Shown one piece after another: positions 15,758 through 24,337 of a stretch of DNA of 41,378 nt. Each line of letters starts with the position of its first letter. The first letter of the stretch is position 1. The DNA comes from Gammaproteobacteria bacterium (GTDB taxonomy: Bacteria > Pseudomonadota > Gammaproteobacteria > Xanthomonadales > Wenzhouxiangellaceae), in assembly GCA_021772985.1 (NCBI GenBank), contig JAJFKX010000052.1, positions 1 to 41,378 on the forward strand, written 5' to 3'. The notes beneath the pieces were generated by a model. The model was not told where the DNA came from and searched no databases. It saw only the letters and a list, made by a program, of their open reading frames with translations. Position numbers and translations under genes: made by a program.

Positions 15758-17163
15758 CATCAACTCCGCAAACACCTGATCAAGACAGCAGTATAACGGT
15801 CCAGCCGGCTGTCGGCAGCGGTGTGTGGTTCGATGTTAAGCGCACGGTATCGCTGGCCTCGCCAATTATCATCGGCAATATGGCCGGCATGGGGATGAAC
15901 TTTGTTGATACCGTGATGGCCGGCAAGCTTGGGACGGTCAGTCTGGGGGCCATTGCGATCGGCGGTGCGGTGTGGTCAGCCGTGTTTTTATTCGCGCTGG
16001 GGGTAATGATGGCAGTACCACCGGCGGTCTCACAGCTGGACGGTGCAGGGAAGCATGCCCAGGCTGGTGCAGTGACTCGCCAGGGTGGTTGGCTAGCCTT
16101 AGCACTGGCGGTGATTATCTGGTTGAGTATCCGCAACTGTGCACCGTTGTTAAGCATGATTCAGGTTGATCTTGAAGTGACACCGGTAGCGCTTGATTAC
16201 CTGCGGGCTTTGTCCTGGGGGGCGCCGGGAGTTTGTCTGTTACTGGCGCTCAGGTATTTTAGTGAAGGTGTTGGACGCGCTGCCCCAACCATGTGGCTGG
16301 GATTTATGGGTGTGGCTGTGAATGTGCCTGCCAATTATGTACTGATGTACGGCAAGCTGGGTTTTCCTGCATTGGGTGCGGTTGGCTGTGGTTGGGCAAC
16401 GGCGATGGTGTATTGGCTGCAGTTTGTGGTGTTGTTGATCTGGATTGGCTGGCGCAAAGGTTACCGTCCGTATGCTGTGTTTGCCCGGTTTGATTGGCCA
16501 GACTGGCCGGCTTTTGCTGAGTTGCTGCGTGTTGGTTTACCGATAGGTGGGATGATTTTTGTAGAAGGCAGTTTGTTTGTTGGTGCTGCGCTACTGATAG
16601 GCTCGCTGGGGCAGGTGCCGATTGCCGCACACCAAATTGCGATCAACTTTTCAGCACTGTGTTTTATGGTGCCGCTGGGGCTGGCAGGTGCGATCACCGT
16701 GCGGGTTGGGAATGCGCTTGGGCGTCAGCAACCACAGGCCGCACGATTGGCGGGCCAGGTGGGTATCGGCTTGACCCTGGTCACGCAAAGTATCGCGGCT
16801 GGGTTGATGTTGCTGGTGCCGGGCTGGATAGTTGGTTGGTATACCACCGACAGTGAGGTAATACCACTGGCGATCAGCCTGATAACCATTGCTGCGTTGT
16901 TCCAGTTTCCTGATGGCATCCAGGCAGCATCCGGCGGTGCCCTGCGTGGTTACAAAGATACCCGCATACCAATGGTATATACGGTTATCGCTTATTGGCT
17001 GGCCGGAATGCCATTGGGCTGGTGGCTCACATTTAGAATGGAATGGGGAGCCGCCGGGATGTGGACGGGTATGATTGCGGGTTTGAGCATTGCAGCTTTG
17101 TTGCTGTCAACGCGCTTTTTACGCACCAGCCGTCGGCTATTGCCAGTATCAATTGAAAGCTGA
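15742..17163 (+). CDS. MATE-family multidrug efflux transporter (NorM-like)
   Basis: A 473-residue integral membrane protein with about 12 hydrophobic segments in two related halves. ASPIIIGNMAGMGMNFVDTVM is the family's first-helix signature, and KLGTVSLGAIAIGGAVWS follows. Such proteins export cationic drugs or metabolites in exchange for sodium ions or protons across the inner membrane. The annotated start overlaps the divergent epimerase gene. A later start is possible, since the first 25 residues are polar and poorly conserved in type. Confidence 0.9.
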   Translation: MHDVTSSTPQTPDQDSSITVQPAVGSGVWFDVKRTVSLASPIIIGNMAGMGMNFVDTVMAGKLGTVSLGAIAIGGAVWSAVFLFALGVMMAVPPAVSQLDGAGKHAQAGAVTRQGGWLALALAVIIWLSIRNCAPLLSMIQVDLEVTPVALDYLRALSWGAPGVCLLLALRYFSEGVGRAAPTMWLGFMGVAVNVPANYVLMYGKLGFPALGAVGCGWATAMVYWLQFVVLLIWIGWRKGYRPYAVFARFDWPDWPAFAELLRVGLPIGGMIFVEGSLFVGAALLIGSLGQVPIAAHQIAINFSALCFMVPLGLAGAITVRVGNALGRQQPQAARLAGQVGIGLTLVTQSIAAGLMLLVPGWIVGWYTTDSEVIPLAISLITIAALFQFPDGIQAASGGALRGYKDTRIPMVYTVIAYWLAGMPLGWWLTFRMEWGAAGMWTGMIAGLSIAALLLSTRFLRTSRRLLPVSIES

Positions 17164-17240
17164 CGGCTTGATGGGCCGGGAAAGCCCCAAAGCAAGCAAC
17201 CGGTGATAGATCACGCCATCTGTATGTGCCATCAGTCAGA

Positions 17241-17269
17241 TTGTGCCGCGCAAGCCGGTCACCTAAAAT
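17241..17269 (+). promoter_or_regulatory. Candidate sigma-70 promoter of sppA
   Basis: TTGTGC (17241-17246) and TAAAAT (17264-17269) are separated by 17 bases, about 60 bases ahead of the sppA start, in an otherwise very AT-rich leader. The -10 is good and the -35 weak; predicted by eye. Confidence 0.3.
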
Positions 17270-17330
17270 TATAAATGATATATATAAGTTTAATTGAAAC
17301 CATCTGCATGCTAGAGGTAGTGAGAATTTA

Positions 17331-19193
17331 ATGACGGAACATACGCAGCGCGGCTTTTTGGCGCGCATCTGGTTTGGTTTTTGGGACAGTATCAACTGGG
17401 TCCGACGGATGGTATTTAACCTGCTGTTCCTGGCATTGGTATATTTCACCCTGTCATTCCTGTTTTGGGGGGACTGGATTGAGCCGCTCAGGAGTAACAC
17501 CACGCTGGTATTGCAGCCACAGGGTTTTGTCGTTGAACAATACACCGGTACGCCTTTTGAGCGAGCCTTAGACGATTTGTCTGATAACGATCGACCAGAG
17601 ACACGCCTGCGGGATATGTTGCAGGCCATCGAGTTGGCCAAGGATGATCACAAAATAACCCAGATGCTGATTGACGTGCGTCAGTTATGGTCGGTTGGAA
17701 TGGCCAGCCTGCAGGAATTACAGATAGCGATTAATGATTTCAAAACCAGTGGTAAACCCGTTTATGCGTTAGGTTCATACATGGATCAAGACCGGTATTA
17801 TCTGGCCAGTCTGGCTGATGAAGTTTGGTTGGAACCCGAGGGTTTGGTGTGGCTGGATGGATTTGCCAGCTACCGCAATTATTACAGCGAGGGCCTGGAC
17901 AAGCTGGCGGTAGATATCAACCTGTTCCGGGTGGGTGAATACAAATCTGCGATGGAGCCATATATCCGCAATGATATGTCTCCTGCAGATCGCGAAGCCA
18001 AACGCTATTTACTGGATGGTTTGTGGCAGCAATATCTGGACAGTGTGGCGCAAAACCGGGGTCTGCCGGTGGATGTGTTGGAGCGGAGCATCAATGCTTA
18101 TCCTGAGTTGATCCAGAATCAGCAGGGAAACACAGGTGCAGTGGCGATCGAGATGGGCTTGGTTGATGCGCTCAAGACCCGGCCTGAAATTCGTGCTGAA
18201 CTGGCTCAGCTGGGAGTTGCCGATGGCCATGGCAGTTTCAGGCAAATCCATTTCAGGGATTACCTGTACCATCAATCCAGTAACGATAGCAGTCGTGGGA
18301 AAATCGGAATTGTATTGGCCGAAGGCGAAATTGTATCCGGCAGTGCGGGACCGGGCATGACAGGCTCGGCGAGTATTTCCGCGTTGCTGCGCAAGGCCGC
18401 CACTGATAATGAAATTAAAGCGGTAGTATTGCGTATTGATAGCCCCGGCGGTGATGCATTTGCTTCTGAAATTATCCGTCAGGAAATGCTTGCTCTTAAA
18501 GAGGCAGGCAAACCGGTGCTGGTAAGCATGGGTAATCTAGCCGCTTCCGGTGGTTACTGGATTGCTATGGGGGCGGATGAAGTCTGGTCAAATCCAGCAA
18601 CGATTACCGGTTCTATTGGAATATTCGGTATTGTGCCCACTTTTCAGGATTCGCTGGCCAAACTGGGTGTGCATACCGATGGTGTAGGTACCACTGAATT
18701 GTCAGGTGGGTTTCGTGCAGATCGTGCACTATCTGATTCGGCCAAGCAGGTTGTTCAGTCGATCATAGAAGATGGTTATCAGGATTTTATTACCCTGGTT
18801 GCTGAAAACCGTGAGATGACCATTCAAGCAGTGGACAATGTGGCTCAAGGGCGGGTCTGGTCCGGGCAACAGGCGTTGGAACGGAATCTGGTCGATCAGT
18901 CCGGTGGTTTGCAGGCAGTCATCAATGCAGCGGCAATTCGCGCTGATCTGGGTGATGACTATCAGGTGGAATGGGTGGAGCAGGGTATGAGTACCTGGGA
19001 AAGTTGGATTGTAGGCTGGTCGGCTAAGCTGCTTAGTAACCTGGAGATTGATCCGGAAATGCTGCTGAGCCGCAGCCAGTTGCCGTTGCCACATCAATTG
19101 GAAACCCGTCTGCGTCAGCAACTGGAACCGTTGTTGCGGCAATATGAAGGGCCGGGCATTCTGGCGCATTGCCTGTGCCTGTCGCCACAGTAA
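17331..19193 (+). CDS. sppA: Signal peptide peptidase SppA (67K type)
   Basis: A 620-residue inner-membrane protease that degrades cleaved signal peptides. A short cytoplasmic tail is followed by one membrane anchor (about 29-46) and two tandem S49 domains. The catalytic Lys is seen in GEYKSAMEP (Lys205) and the nucleophile in GNLAASGGYW (Ser406). These match the Lys209/Ser409 pair of the E. coli enzyme in position and spacing. RIDSPGGDAFASE and TITGSIGIFG are further S49 hallmarks. The protein ends in an unusual Cys-containing tail (AHCLCLSPQ). The SDR gene follows 16 bases later. Confidence 0.95.
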   Translation: MTEHTQRGFLARIWFGFWDSINWVRRMVFNLLFLALVYFTLSFLFWGDWIEPLRSNTTLVLQPQGFVVEQYTGTPFERALDDLSDNDRPETRLRDMLQAIELAKDDHKITQMLIDVRQLWSVGMASLQELQIAINDFKTSGKPVYALGSYMDQDRYYLASLADEVWLEPEGLVWLDGFASYRNYYSEGLDKLAVDINLFRVGEYKSAMEPYIRNDMSPADREAKRYLLDGLWQQYLDSVAQNRGLPVDVLERSINAYPELIQNQQGNTGAVAIEMGLVDALKTRPEIRAELAQLGVADGHGSFRQIHFRDYLYHQSSNDSSRGKIGIVLAEGEIVSGSAGPGMTGSASISALLRKAATDNEIKAVVLRIDSPGGDAFASEIIRQEMLALKEAGKPVLVSMGNLAASGGYWIAMGADEVWSNPATITGSIGIFGIVPTFQDSLAKLGVHTDGVGTTELSGGFRADRALSDSAKQVVQSIIEDGYQDFITLVAENREMTIQAVDNVAQGRVWSGQQALERNLVDQSGGLQAVINAAAIRADLGDDYQVEWVEQGMSTWESWIVGWSAKLLSNLEIDPEMLLSRSQLPLPHQLETRLRQQLEPLLRQYEGPGILAHCLCLSPQ

Positions 19194-19209
19194 TTATGCT
19201 GCACAACTG

Positions 19210-19980
19210 ATGCGCTGGAGACTCGACCAGCGGCGTGTGTTGATAACCGGCGCCAGTAAAGGCATTGGTGCCGCTGTTGCAGAAGTGATGTTGGAGCGGG
19301 GTGCGCAGGTCTGGCTGGTGGCACGCGGTGAGCAGGATTTAGACCACTTTTCAAGCCGACTAAAACAGCAATATGGTGATCAGGCTGTCAACACAACAGC
19401 CATGGATGTGATTAATACCGAACAACGCACTGCATTGCTGGATACCATTGGCAAGCAGTGGGGTGGTCTGGATTGTCTGATCAATAATGTTGGAAGTAAT
19501 ATCCGGTTGCCGGCGATCGATTATTCCACCCGCATTTATCAGCGGCTGTTTGCGACCAATCTGGACAGCGCATTTTTTCTGACCCAAAGTTGCTATCCAT
19601 GGTTACAGAACAGTGCAAATGCTGCAGTGGTGAACATTGCTTCGGTGGCTGGTCTTGCCCATATGCGCAGTGGGGTTGTGTATGGAATGACCAAAGCCGC
19701 ATTGTTACAGATGACCCGTAACCTTGCAGTCGAATGGGCCCCGGATGGAATTCGTGTGAATGCAATTGCGCCCTGGTATACCGATACTCCATTAGCCCGC
19801 CAAGTGCTGGAAGATGATCAGTATCGGGACGCGGTGCTGGCGCGAACACCGATGCAGCGAATAGGCAGCGCTGAGGAAATGGCCACAGCGACAGCATTTT
19901 TATGTATGCCGGCAGCTGGTTATGTAACCGGCCAATGCTTAAGCGTGGATGGTGGTGTGGGGATAAATCTGTTTTCCTGA
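19210..19980 (+). CDS. Short-chain dehydrogenase/reductase, tropinone-reductase-like
   Basis: A protein of about 256 residues. TGASKGIG binds the NAD(P) cofactor, NNVGSNIR is the structural Asn motif, and the catalytic Ser and YGMTK motif lie in IASVAGLAHMRSGVVYGMTK. RVNAIAPWYTDTPLA and the C-terminal YVTGQCLSVDGG are typical of classical SDRs close to tropinone-reductase-like enzymes. I chose the ATG at 19210 rather than the one at 19144, which lies inside sppA and would add a non-family N-terminus. It probably shares a transcript with sppA. Substrate unknown. Confidence 0.88.
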   Translation: MRWRLDQRRVLITGASKGIGAAVAEVMLERGAQVWLVARGEQDLDHFSSRLKQQYGDQAVNTTAMDVINTEQRTALLDTIGKQWGGLDCLINNVGSNIRLPAIDYSTRIYQRLFATNLDSAFFLTQSCYPWLQNSANAAVVNIASVAGLAHMRSGVVYGMTKAALLQMTRNLAVEWAPDGIRVNAIAPWYTDTPLARQVLEDDQYRDAVLARTPMQRIGSAEEMATATAFLCMPAAGYVTGQCLSVDGGVGINLFS

Positions 19981-20015
19981 ATAACACCCTGAGCTAGACA
20001 GCAGCGGACAGAGTC

Positions 20016-20062
20016 AATAAACAATGCCATACCTGCAGTGGATTACCATGGCATTGCTTTAT
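20016..20062. terminator. Bidirectional hairpin terminator between convergent genes
   Basis: CAATGCCAT (20022-20030) pairs perfectly with ATGGCATTG (20048-20056), and the flanks AATAAA and TTTATT extend the stem. It lies between the SDR gene and the 3' end of the convergent, MITE-split gene, as expected for a shared terminator. Confidence 0.55.
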
Positions 20063-20859
20063 TCTGCAGCAGTTTTTCGTTGATAACGGCCTGAGAATAT
20101 GGTTTGCCAGCTATCCGGTCCACCGATATCCCAGGTTTGAGTGACCGTGCCGTCCTCGTTGGGTTGCCAGGTAATCCGGTGTTGGGCGCGTTTCACTTCT
20201 GAGTTGCCATTGGATACAGCCGGACCTTCACCGCTCAACACCATCGCACCATTTTTAATACCACCTTCCAGGGTTAGCAATGTGCCGCGGTTATCAACCC
20301 AGGTTTGATGCCATACTCCCCGGCTGGCGTCATACGTATTGAAACTTTCGCCACGGCTAACACCGGCACCACGCCATTTTTCGTGCAACGAGCAACCGTT
20401 GTATAAAGGTTGGATGGTATTGTGACCAGCTAGTACTCTATCCATCTAATAATGACGGGTTCAGCGTTGCTGTGCTGTTTCGCCACCAGGCACAGCCCGC
20501 AGACAATGGCCAGCCATTATCAAGGGCTGTAACACCGTGGCGGAGCAGCACAGCAGCGCCCTAGGGGTGGATTTGTCAGCACCCGTGGACTGCGTTGCGA
20601 TGGTTGGCAAGCGCTAACCATTACCGGCCAATCGCGCCTTGCCACGAGCACTGACAAACCCACTGAATCTGTTATTACTAGATGGATAGAGTACTAGTTT
20701 CCGTTCGCCTTCAGTGTTTTCAGCGGTCACTTCCCAGTCACCAATCCAAAAATCGAATTGCCGGTATTCCGCAGCGCTGCAAGGAACCGATTCCTGGGCA
20801 AAGCTTAAAGTGGCTGTAAACAGCATAACTATCAGGAAGAAAAAATTATTATGGGACAT
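20059..20859 (-). pseudogene. Secreted FDFWIGDWEV-type protein gene, split by a MITE-like insertion
   Basis: The upstream part (from the ATG at 20859) encodes a signal peptide (FFFLIVMLFTATLSFA) and then CSAAEYRQFDFWIGDWEVTA up to GERK. The downstream part (20445-20059) continues from LAGHNTIQPLYNGCSLHEKW to SGRYQRKTAAE. Removing the 260-bp insertion plus one 4-base CTAG copy restores a single frame, GERKLAGHNTIQ, of 178 residues. The family is the DUF1579-like group of secreted lipocalin-like proteins of unknown function. As it stands the first part runs 21 codons into the insertion and stops. It lies 48 bases behind the TonB-dependent receptor on the same strand, suggesting a former partner. 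Alternative ATG at 20898 lacks support. Confidence 0.8.
20434..20693. mobile_element. 260-bp MITE-like element with 31-bp terminal inverted repeats
   Basis: The ends 20434-20464 and 20663-20693 are inverted repeats matching at 27 of 31 positions and beginning TACTCTATCCATCTA. The sequence CTAG stands on both sides (20430-20433 and 20694-20697), fitting a 4-bp target duplication of the IS5 type, or a TA duplication of the IS630 type if the repeat starts at G/AG. No transposase is encoded. Inside is a second inverted pair (20469-20486 with 20537-20554, 16 of 18 bases), so the RNA or single strand could fold as a branched structure. A transposase in trans would be needed to move it. Confidence 0.85.
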
Positions 20860-20907
20860 GGCGCTTAACTTACTAATAATTTCGTAGAATGATAGCAATA
20901 TATCTGA

Positions 20908-22974
20908 TTATCGTCTCCAACTGAGCCCTGCAAAGACAGTGGCTCCCTGACCTGGGAAATAGCGGAAATTGCCGAATGCAAAATCGGCTCGTTCTGCGTA
21001 GCGGTTGTTAAACACATTCCTGATCCGTGCATGTAATCGCCATTCCGAATTAAATTGCCAAGCGGCACGTAAATGCACCAGCGCATGTCCTGGGTAGGTG
21101 GCGGTGTTGGCGGCATTCAGAAAATAACCGTCCAGCCATTCAAAATCCATGCCAAAATTCAATTGCGGGCGTGGTTGCCAATCAAGCTGTGCATATGCTT
21201 GCCACAGCGGCGCAGTATCCACCTGGTTGCCGGCGACAATACTTTCTCCGGCGCCGGCAGCACTATCGGATGCATATTCATGATCTGCATAGCTGCCGCT
21301 GACCCGGGCCAGCAGGTTTTCCTGCAATGCCCAGCTCACCAGCCATTCTGCACCAATCGCACGGGTTTCGGCATTACTGATATTAAACCCATCGGCATTG
21401 CGAAATATCTGATCACCTGCAGACTGGTAAAACCCGGTTAATGAATAGCGCCAGAGCGCCTGCTTGCCCAATTGTGTAGCTGAGCTGCCACTAATTCCTG
21501 CGCTGATGCTATCCAGTTGTTCACTGCTTAAATCAGCCACACTCTGGCCGCTTTGCAACCGGTATAACTCAGTTGCCTGTGGCGGCCGAAAGCCACGCGC
21601 CAGGCGTGCCTGCCAACGATGTTGTCCGGACAGTGGTCCGGATATTATCAATGATGGTGCAATATTGAAAAAGTCATCGGTACGATCTGCCGGACGGGTA
21701 AACAGGCAACCACCAAAGCCGCAAACGCTGCCATCATCACGGGTGTTGCCATCCAATAAATTATTGGTGTAATCGTAACCCAGCCATTGCAATCTGACCC
21801 CGGCATCCAAGCTGATCCGGTTGGTGAACCGGTGTTCAAAACGCAACCATTGGCTGATGCTGTAACCGGTTACGTCATAATCGTAATGCGCACCGGCTGG
21901 GCGGGTTTCTACCAGGAACGCCGAAGAGCTGTTAACCGGGTTTTCCTGAAATTCATCCAGAAAACCATCAAACCATTCAAAATCCAAGCCAACTGTTAAA
22001 GCGCTATTGTTCCACCAATGGTTCCAATCAGCATTGATGCCGGCACTGACCTGGCCATTTTGTTCCAACGGTTGCCCAGGTAGAAAATGCTGCAGAAAAG
22101 TCTGCCGGCTGCGGCGGCCAAATAAACTGATATGCCATTCGGATTGTTGCGTATTTGACCATTGCCAATTTTGGATCAGGCGTAATGCATCGGCTTCCCG
22201 GAAAGCTTCAGGATTAACATTGCCGCGTCGCAGTTCGGGATCAAGATAGGCCTCAAAGCCGAAAATAAAGCCAGCGGTTTCCTGGTCCAGATCAGCACCG
22301 TTCAAACTGGTGGTTACTTGTGCGCCACCGACTTGCGCTGTATGGCGGGCGTTCAAAAACAGATGCTGGTAGTTTTCCTGATCGCGGAAGCTGCCGCTAT
22401 CGATATAGCCAATTCGCCCGCCGAACTGTTCTCCGGCAGCGCCCACACGAATCCGGTAAAAATCCTGTCCACCCAGTTCCAGGCTGGCCTGGGCTTGCGG
22501 TCGACTGCTCAATGGCGCCTGGGTTACATCAATAACGCCATACAATGCATTGGCACCATGTTGAGGAAGTCCCGGCCCTGCCAATACATCGATATGCTGT
22601 GCGGCTGCCAAATCCACTTCAAATAACTGGTTAACGTTACAAAATCCAGCAGGACGGATAGCCACCTGGTTCTCCAGCATCAAAAAAGCACCACAGGCGC
22701 CGGCGCCGGTTAAAACAGGTGAACGTATTGAAGTGAGCTGTTCCTGACCGCTGCCGCGGCTGATCCATACGCCGGGCAATGGTGCGAACAGCTCCTGGGC
22801 GTGTTGTGGGTTGCGCGCAATAATATCGTCTGCAACCAATGCGTTGCCACCCAGGTCTTCAGTTGTTACATGACGTGAAGTAATTTCAATCGCCGGCAAC
22901 TCTGCGATATCCGCTGTTGTAGCGGTCTCAGGCAGCAATTGCATGCTTATTGCGAGCAGTAAATCTGGCAACAT
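20908..22974 (-). CDS. TonB-dependent outer-membrane receptor
   Basis: A 688-residue protein with a short signal-like N-terminus (MLPDLLLAISMQLLPETATT) and a plug domain (about 30-160: ELFAPLPGVWISRGSG, NQLFEVDLAAAQHIDVLAGP). A long beta-barrel follows, ending in GQGATVFAGLSWRR with the usual alternating aromatic strands. Two cysteines in the plug and two in a loop (CGFGGC) may form disulfides. The substrate cannot be read from the sequence. It is divergent from the ECF sigma gene with only about 52-64 bases between them, which hold a perfect palindrome. The next gene downstream is the MITE-split secreted protein. Confidence 0.88.
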   Translation of the reverse strand: MLPDLLLAISMQLLPETATTADIAELPAIEITSRHVTTEDLGGNALVADDIIARNPQHAQELFAPLPGVWISRGSGQEQLTSIRSPVLTGAGACGAFLMLENQVAIRPAGFCNVNQLFEVDLAAAQHIDVLAGPGLPQHGANALYGVIDVTQAPLSSRPQAQASLELGGQDFYRIRVGAAGEQFGGRIGYIDSGSFRDQENYQHLFLNARHTAQVGGAQVTTSLNGADLDQETAGFIFGFEAYLDPELRRGNVNPEAFREADALRLIQNWQWSNTQQSEWHISLFGRRSRQTFLQHFLPGQPLEQNGQVSAGINADWNHWWNNSALTVGLDFEWFDGFLDEFQENPVNSSSAFLVETRPAGAHYDYDVTGYSISQWLRFEHRFTNRISLDAGVRLQWLGYDYTNNLLDGNTRDDGSVCGFGGCLFTRPADRTDDFFNIAPSLIISGPLSGQHRWQARLARGFRPPQATELYRLQSGQSVADLSSEQLDSISAGISGSSATQLGKQALWRYSLTGFYQSAGDQIFRNADGFNISNAETRAIGAEWLVSWALQENLLARVSGSYADHEYASDSAAGAGESIVAGNQVDTAPLWQAYAQLDWQPRPQLNFGMDFEWLDGYFLNAANTATYPGHALVHLRAAWQFNSEWRLHARIRNVFNNRYAERADFAFGNFRYFPGQGATVFAGLSWRR

Positions 22975-23004
22975 AGTTAAAATTATTTTTGGATAGTTTC
23001 TAAA

Positions 23005-23020
23005 CCATCAGGTCTGATGG
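23005..23020. promoter_or_regulatory. Perfect 16-bp palindrome between receptor and sigma-factor genes
   Basis: CCATCAG GT CTGATGG is a perfect 7-2-7 palindrome. It lies 31 bases before the TonB-receptor start and 18 bases before the ATG of the ECF sigma gene. Size and position suit an operator for a dimeric regulator acting on either divergent promoter. No protein is assigned. Confidence 0.45.
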
Positions 23021-23038
23021 GGCATCTTGTATTACAGT

Positions 23039-23665
23039 ATGAATTCGATTACTACAACTATGCCAATGCCTGCAAGCTGGTCAAAGGCAAACACGGTAAC
23101 CGCTGTTGCACAAGCGACAGATGTGACCGTAGCGTTTGCCGCGAACGATGAAAGCAGTTTGATAGCTGCCAGTCAACAAGGCGATTGTAATGCTTTTGCG
23201 ATTTTATATCGTCAGCAACGCGATCGCATCTTTGCGTTGTGTTGGCGAATGTGTGCCGGGGATCGCGCATTGGCTGAGGACTTAACCCAGGATGCCTTTG
23301 TGCAAGCGTGGCGTAAACTGGGTAGTTTCCGGGGCGATTCGGCATTTGGCACCTGGTTGCACCGGCTGTCGGTGAACGTGGTACTGGGAGATAAACGTCG
23401 CCAATCACGTAGATTGCAAACCATCAGTGATGCAGATCAAATCACAGAGTCGACCCAGGGCTCATTGGATTGGCAAGGCGGAGATCGTGACCTGGAACGT
23501 GCGATAGCACGATTACCGGAGCGCGCCAGAACCGTATTGATATTGAATACCATCGAAGGTTACAGCCATGCAGAGATCAGTAAGGCAACCGGGATGGCAG
23601 AAGGCAGTTCCAAGGCACAATTGCATCGTGCCCGGCAATTGCTGCAACAATGGTTAAATGAATGA
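23039..23665 (+). CDS. ECF (RpoE-like) RNA polymerase sigma factor
   Basis: A protein of about 208 residues. Region 2 is seen in AFAILYRQQRDRIFALCWRM and AEDLTQDAFVQAWRKLGSFR. Region 4 is seen in LPERARTVLILNTIEGYSHA and EISKATGMAEGSSKAQLHRA. It directs RNA polymerase to a stress or envelope regulon under control of a membrane anti-sigma factor. I chose the ATG at 23039; a TTG at 23027 is in frame. The two following genes (anti-sigma-like and DUF4097) are the usual companions of this sigma type and probably form one operon. Confidence 0.93.
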   Translation: MNSITTTMPMPASWSKANTVTAVAQATDVTVAFAANDESSLIAASQQGDCNAFAILYRQQRDRIFALCWRMCAGDRALAEDLTQDAFVQAWRKLGSFRGDSAFGTWLHRLSVNVVLGDKRRQSRRLQTISDADQITESTQGSLDWQGGDRDLERAIARLPERARTVLILNTIEGYSHAEISKATGMAEGSSKAQLHRARQLLQQWLNE

Positions 23666-23683
23666 AGATACAGAGCGTAATAA

Positions 23684-24337
23684 ATGCGCTGGCATCAGGA
23701 ACTACAGATTATGCATGAACATCAATTAAACCAACGGCTGGATGCCTTGCAACGGGAGATTGCTCCTGGGCGAGATTTATGGCCGGAAATTGAACAGCAG
23801 ATCAACGCTGAACAATTGACTGCACAACCACCGGTCGCTCGAATCAATGGCCGACGGATGGGTTGGCTGAGTCTGGCCGCGGGGTTGCTGGTGTTGATTG
23901 GGGTAGGCCGGGTGTTTTTGCCGGGGCAGATTGACCAGCAAAACGAAGCACTGGCCAATATGCTGAGTGCAAATGCTGTGCTTGAGCTACAGGCTTTAGA
24001 TCAATCACTGGTGAATCCACAAAGCACCCCGGAAATACTGATAACCAGTTTGCCCCAGGGTGGTTGGCGGGTGGTTCCAACCAGCCGATCACCAGCGGCC
24101 ATCCGTATCTGGCAGCCGGCTTTAATGGCGGGTTTACAGGAAAATCAACAAGCTATTGTTACCTTACGAGCGGCTATCCAGCAACAACCGCAGCGCACGC
24201 GTCTGCTGCGGAAACTGGCGAACGCTGAACGAAGACAACATCGTTTACTGCGTCAGTGGATCGATTTCAACGCTTTCAGCATTGCCGGCATCATACCTGC
24301 AAGCACCACAATTATTTCTGGAGATCAACATGTATAA
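23684..24337 (+). CDS. Putative membrane anti-sigma factor
   Basis: A 217-residue protein with a cytoplasmic N-terminal part containing REIAPGRDLWPEIEQQI, one membrane segment (about 60-80: LSLAAGLLVLIGVGRVF) and an outer domain rich in Gln and Ala. No zinc-binding HxxxCxxC is present. The layout and the position directly after an ECF sigma gene fit an anti-sigma factor. The ATG at 23711 is an alternative start, nearer the REIAP motif. Its stop overlaps the start of the DUF4097 gene by 8 bases, so translation is likely coupled. Confidence 0.75.
   Translation: MRWHQELQIMHEHQLNQRLDALQREIAPGRDLWPEIEQQINAEQLTAQPPVARINGRRMGWLSLAAGLLVLIGVGRVFLPGQIDQQNEALANMLSANAVLELQALDQSLVNPQSTPEILITSLPQGGWRVVPTSRSPAAIRIWQPALMAGLQENQQAIVTLRAAIQQQPQRTRLLRKLANAERRQHRLLRQWIDFNAFSIAGIIPASTTIISGDQHV

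Noticed and set aside
17164-17330. Possible riboswitch in the sppA leader
   Set aside because: Short stems are present but no conserved core of a known riboswitch class could be recognised.
19144-19209. Longer start for the SDR gene overlapping sppA
   Set aside because: The added residues do not fit an SDR N-terminus; the Rossmann strand begins shortly after the ATG at 19210.
24156-24329. N-terminal extension of the DUF4097 gene
   Set aside because: It overlaps the anti-sigma gene in another frame, and the ATG at 24330 has a ribosome binding site and starts a proper signal peptide.
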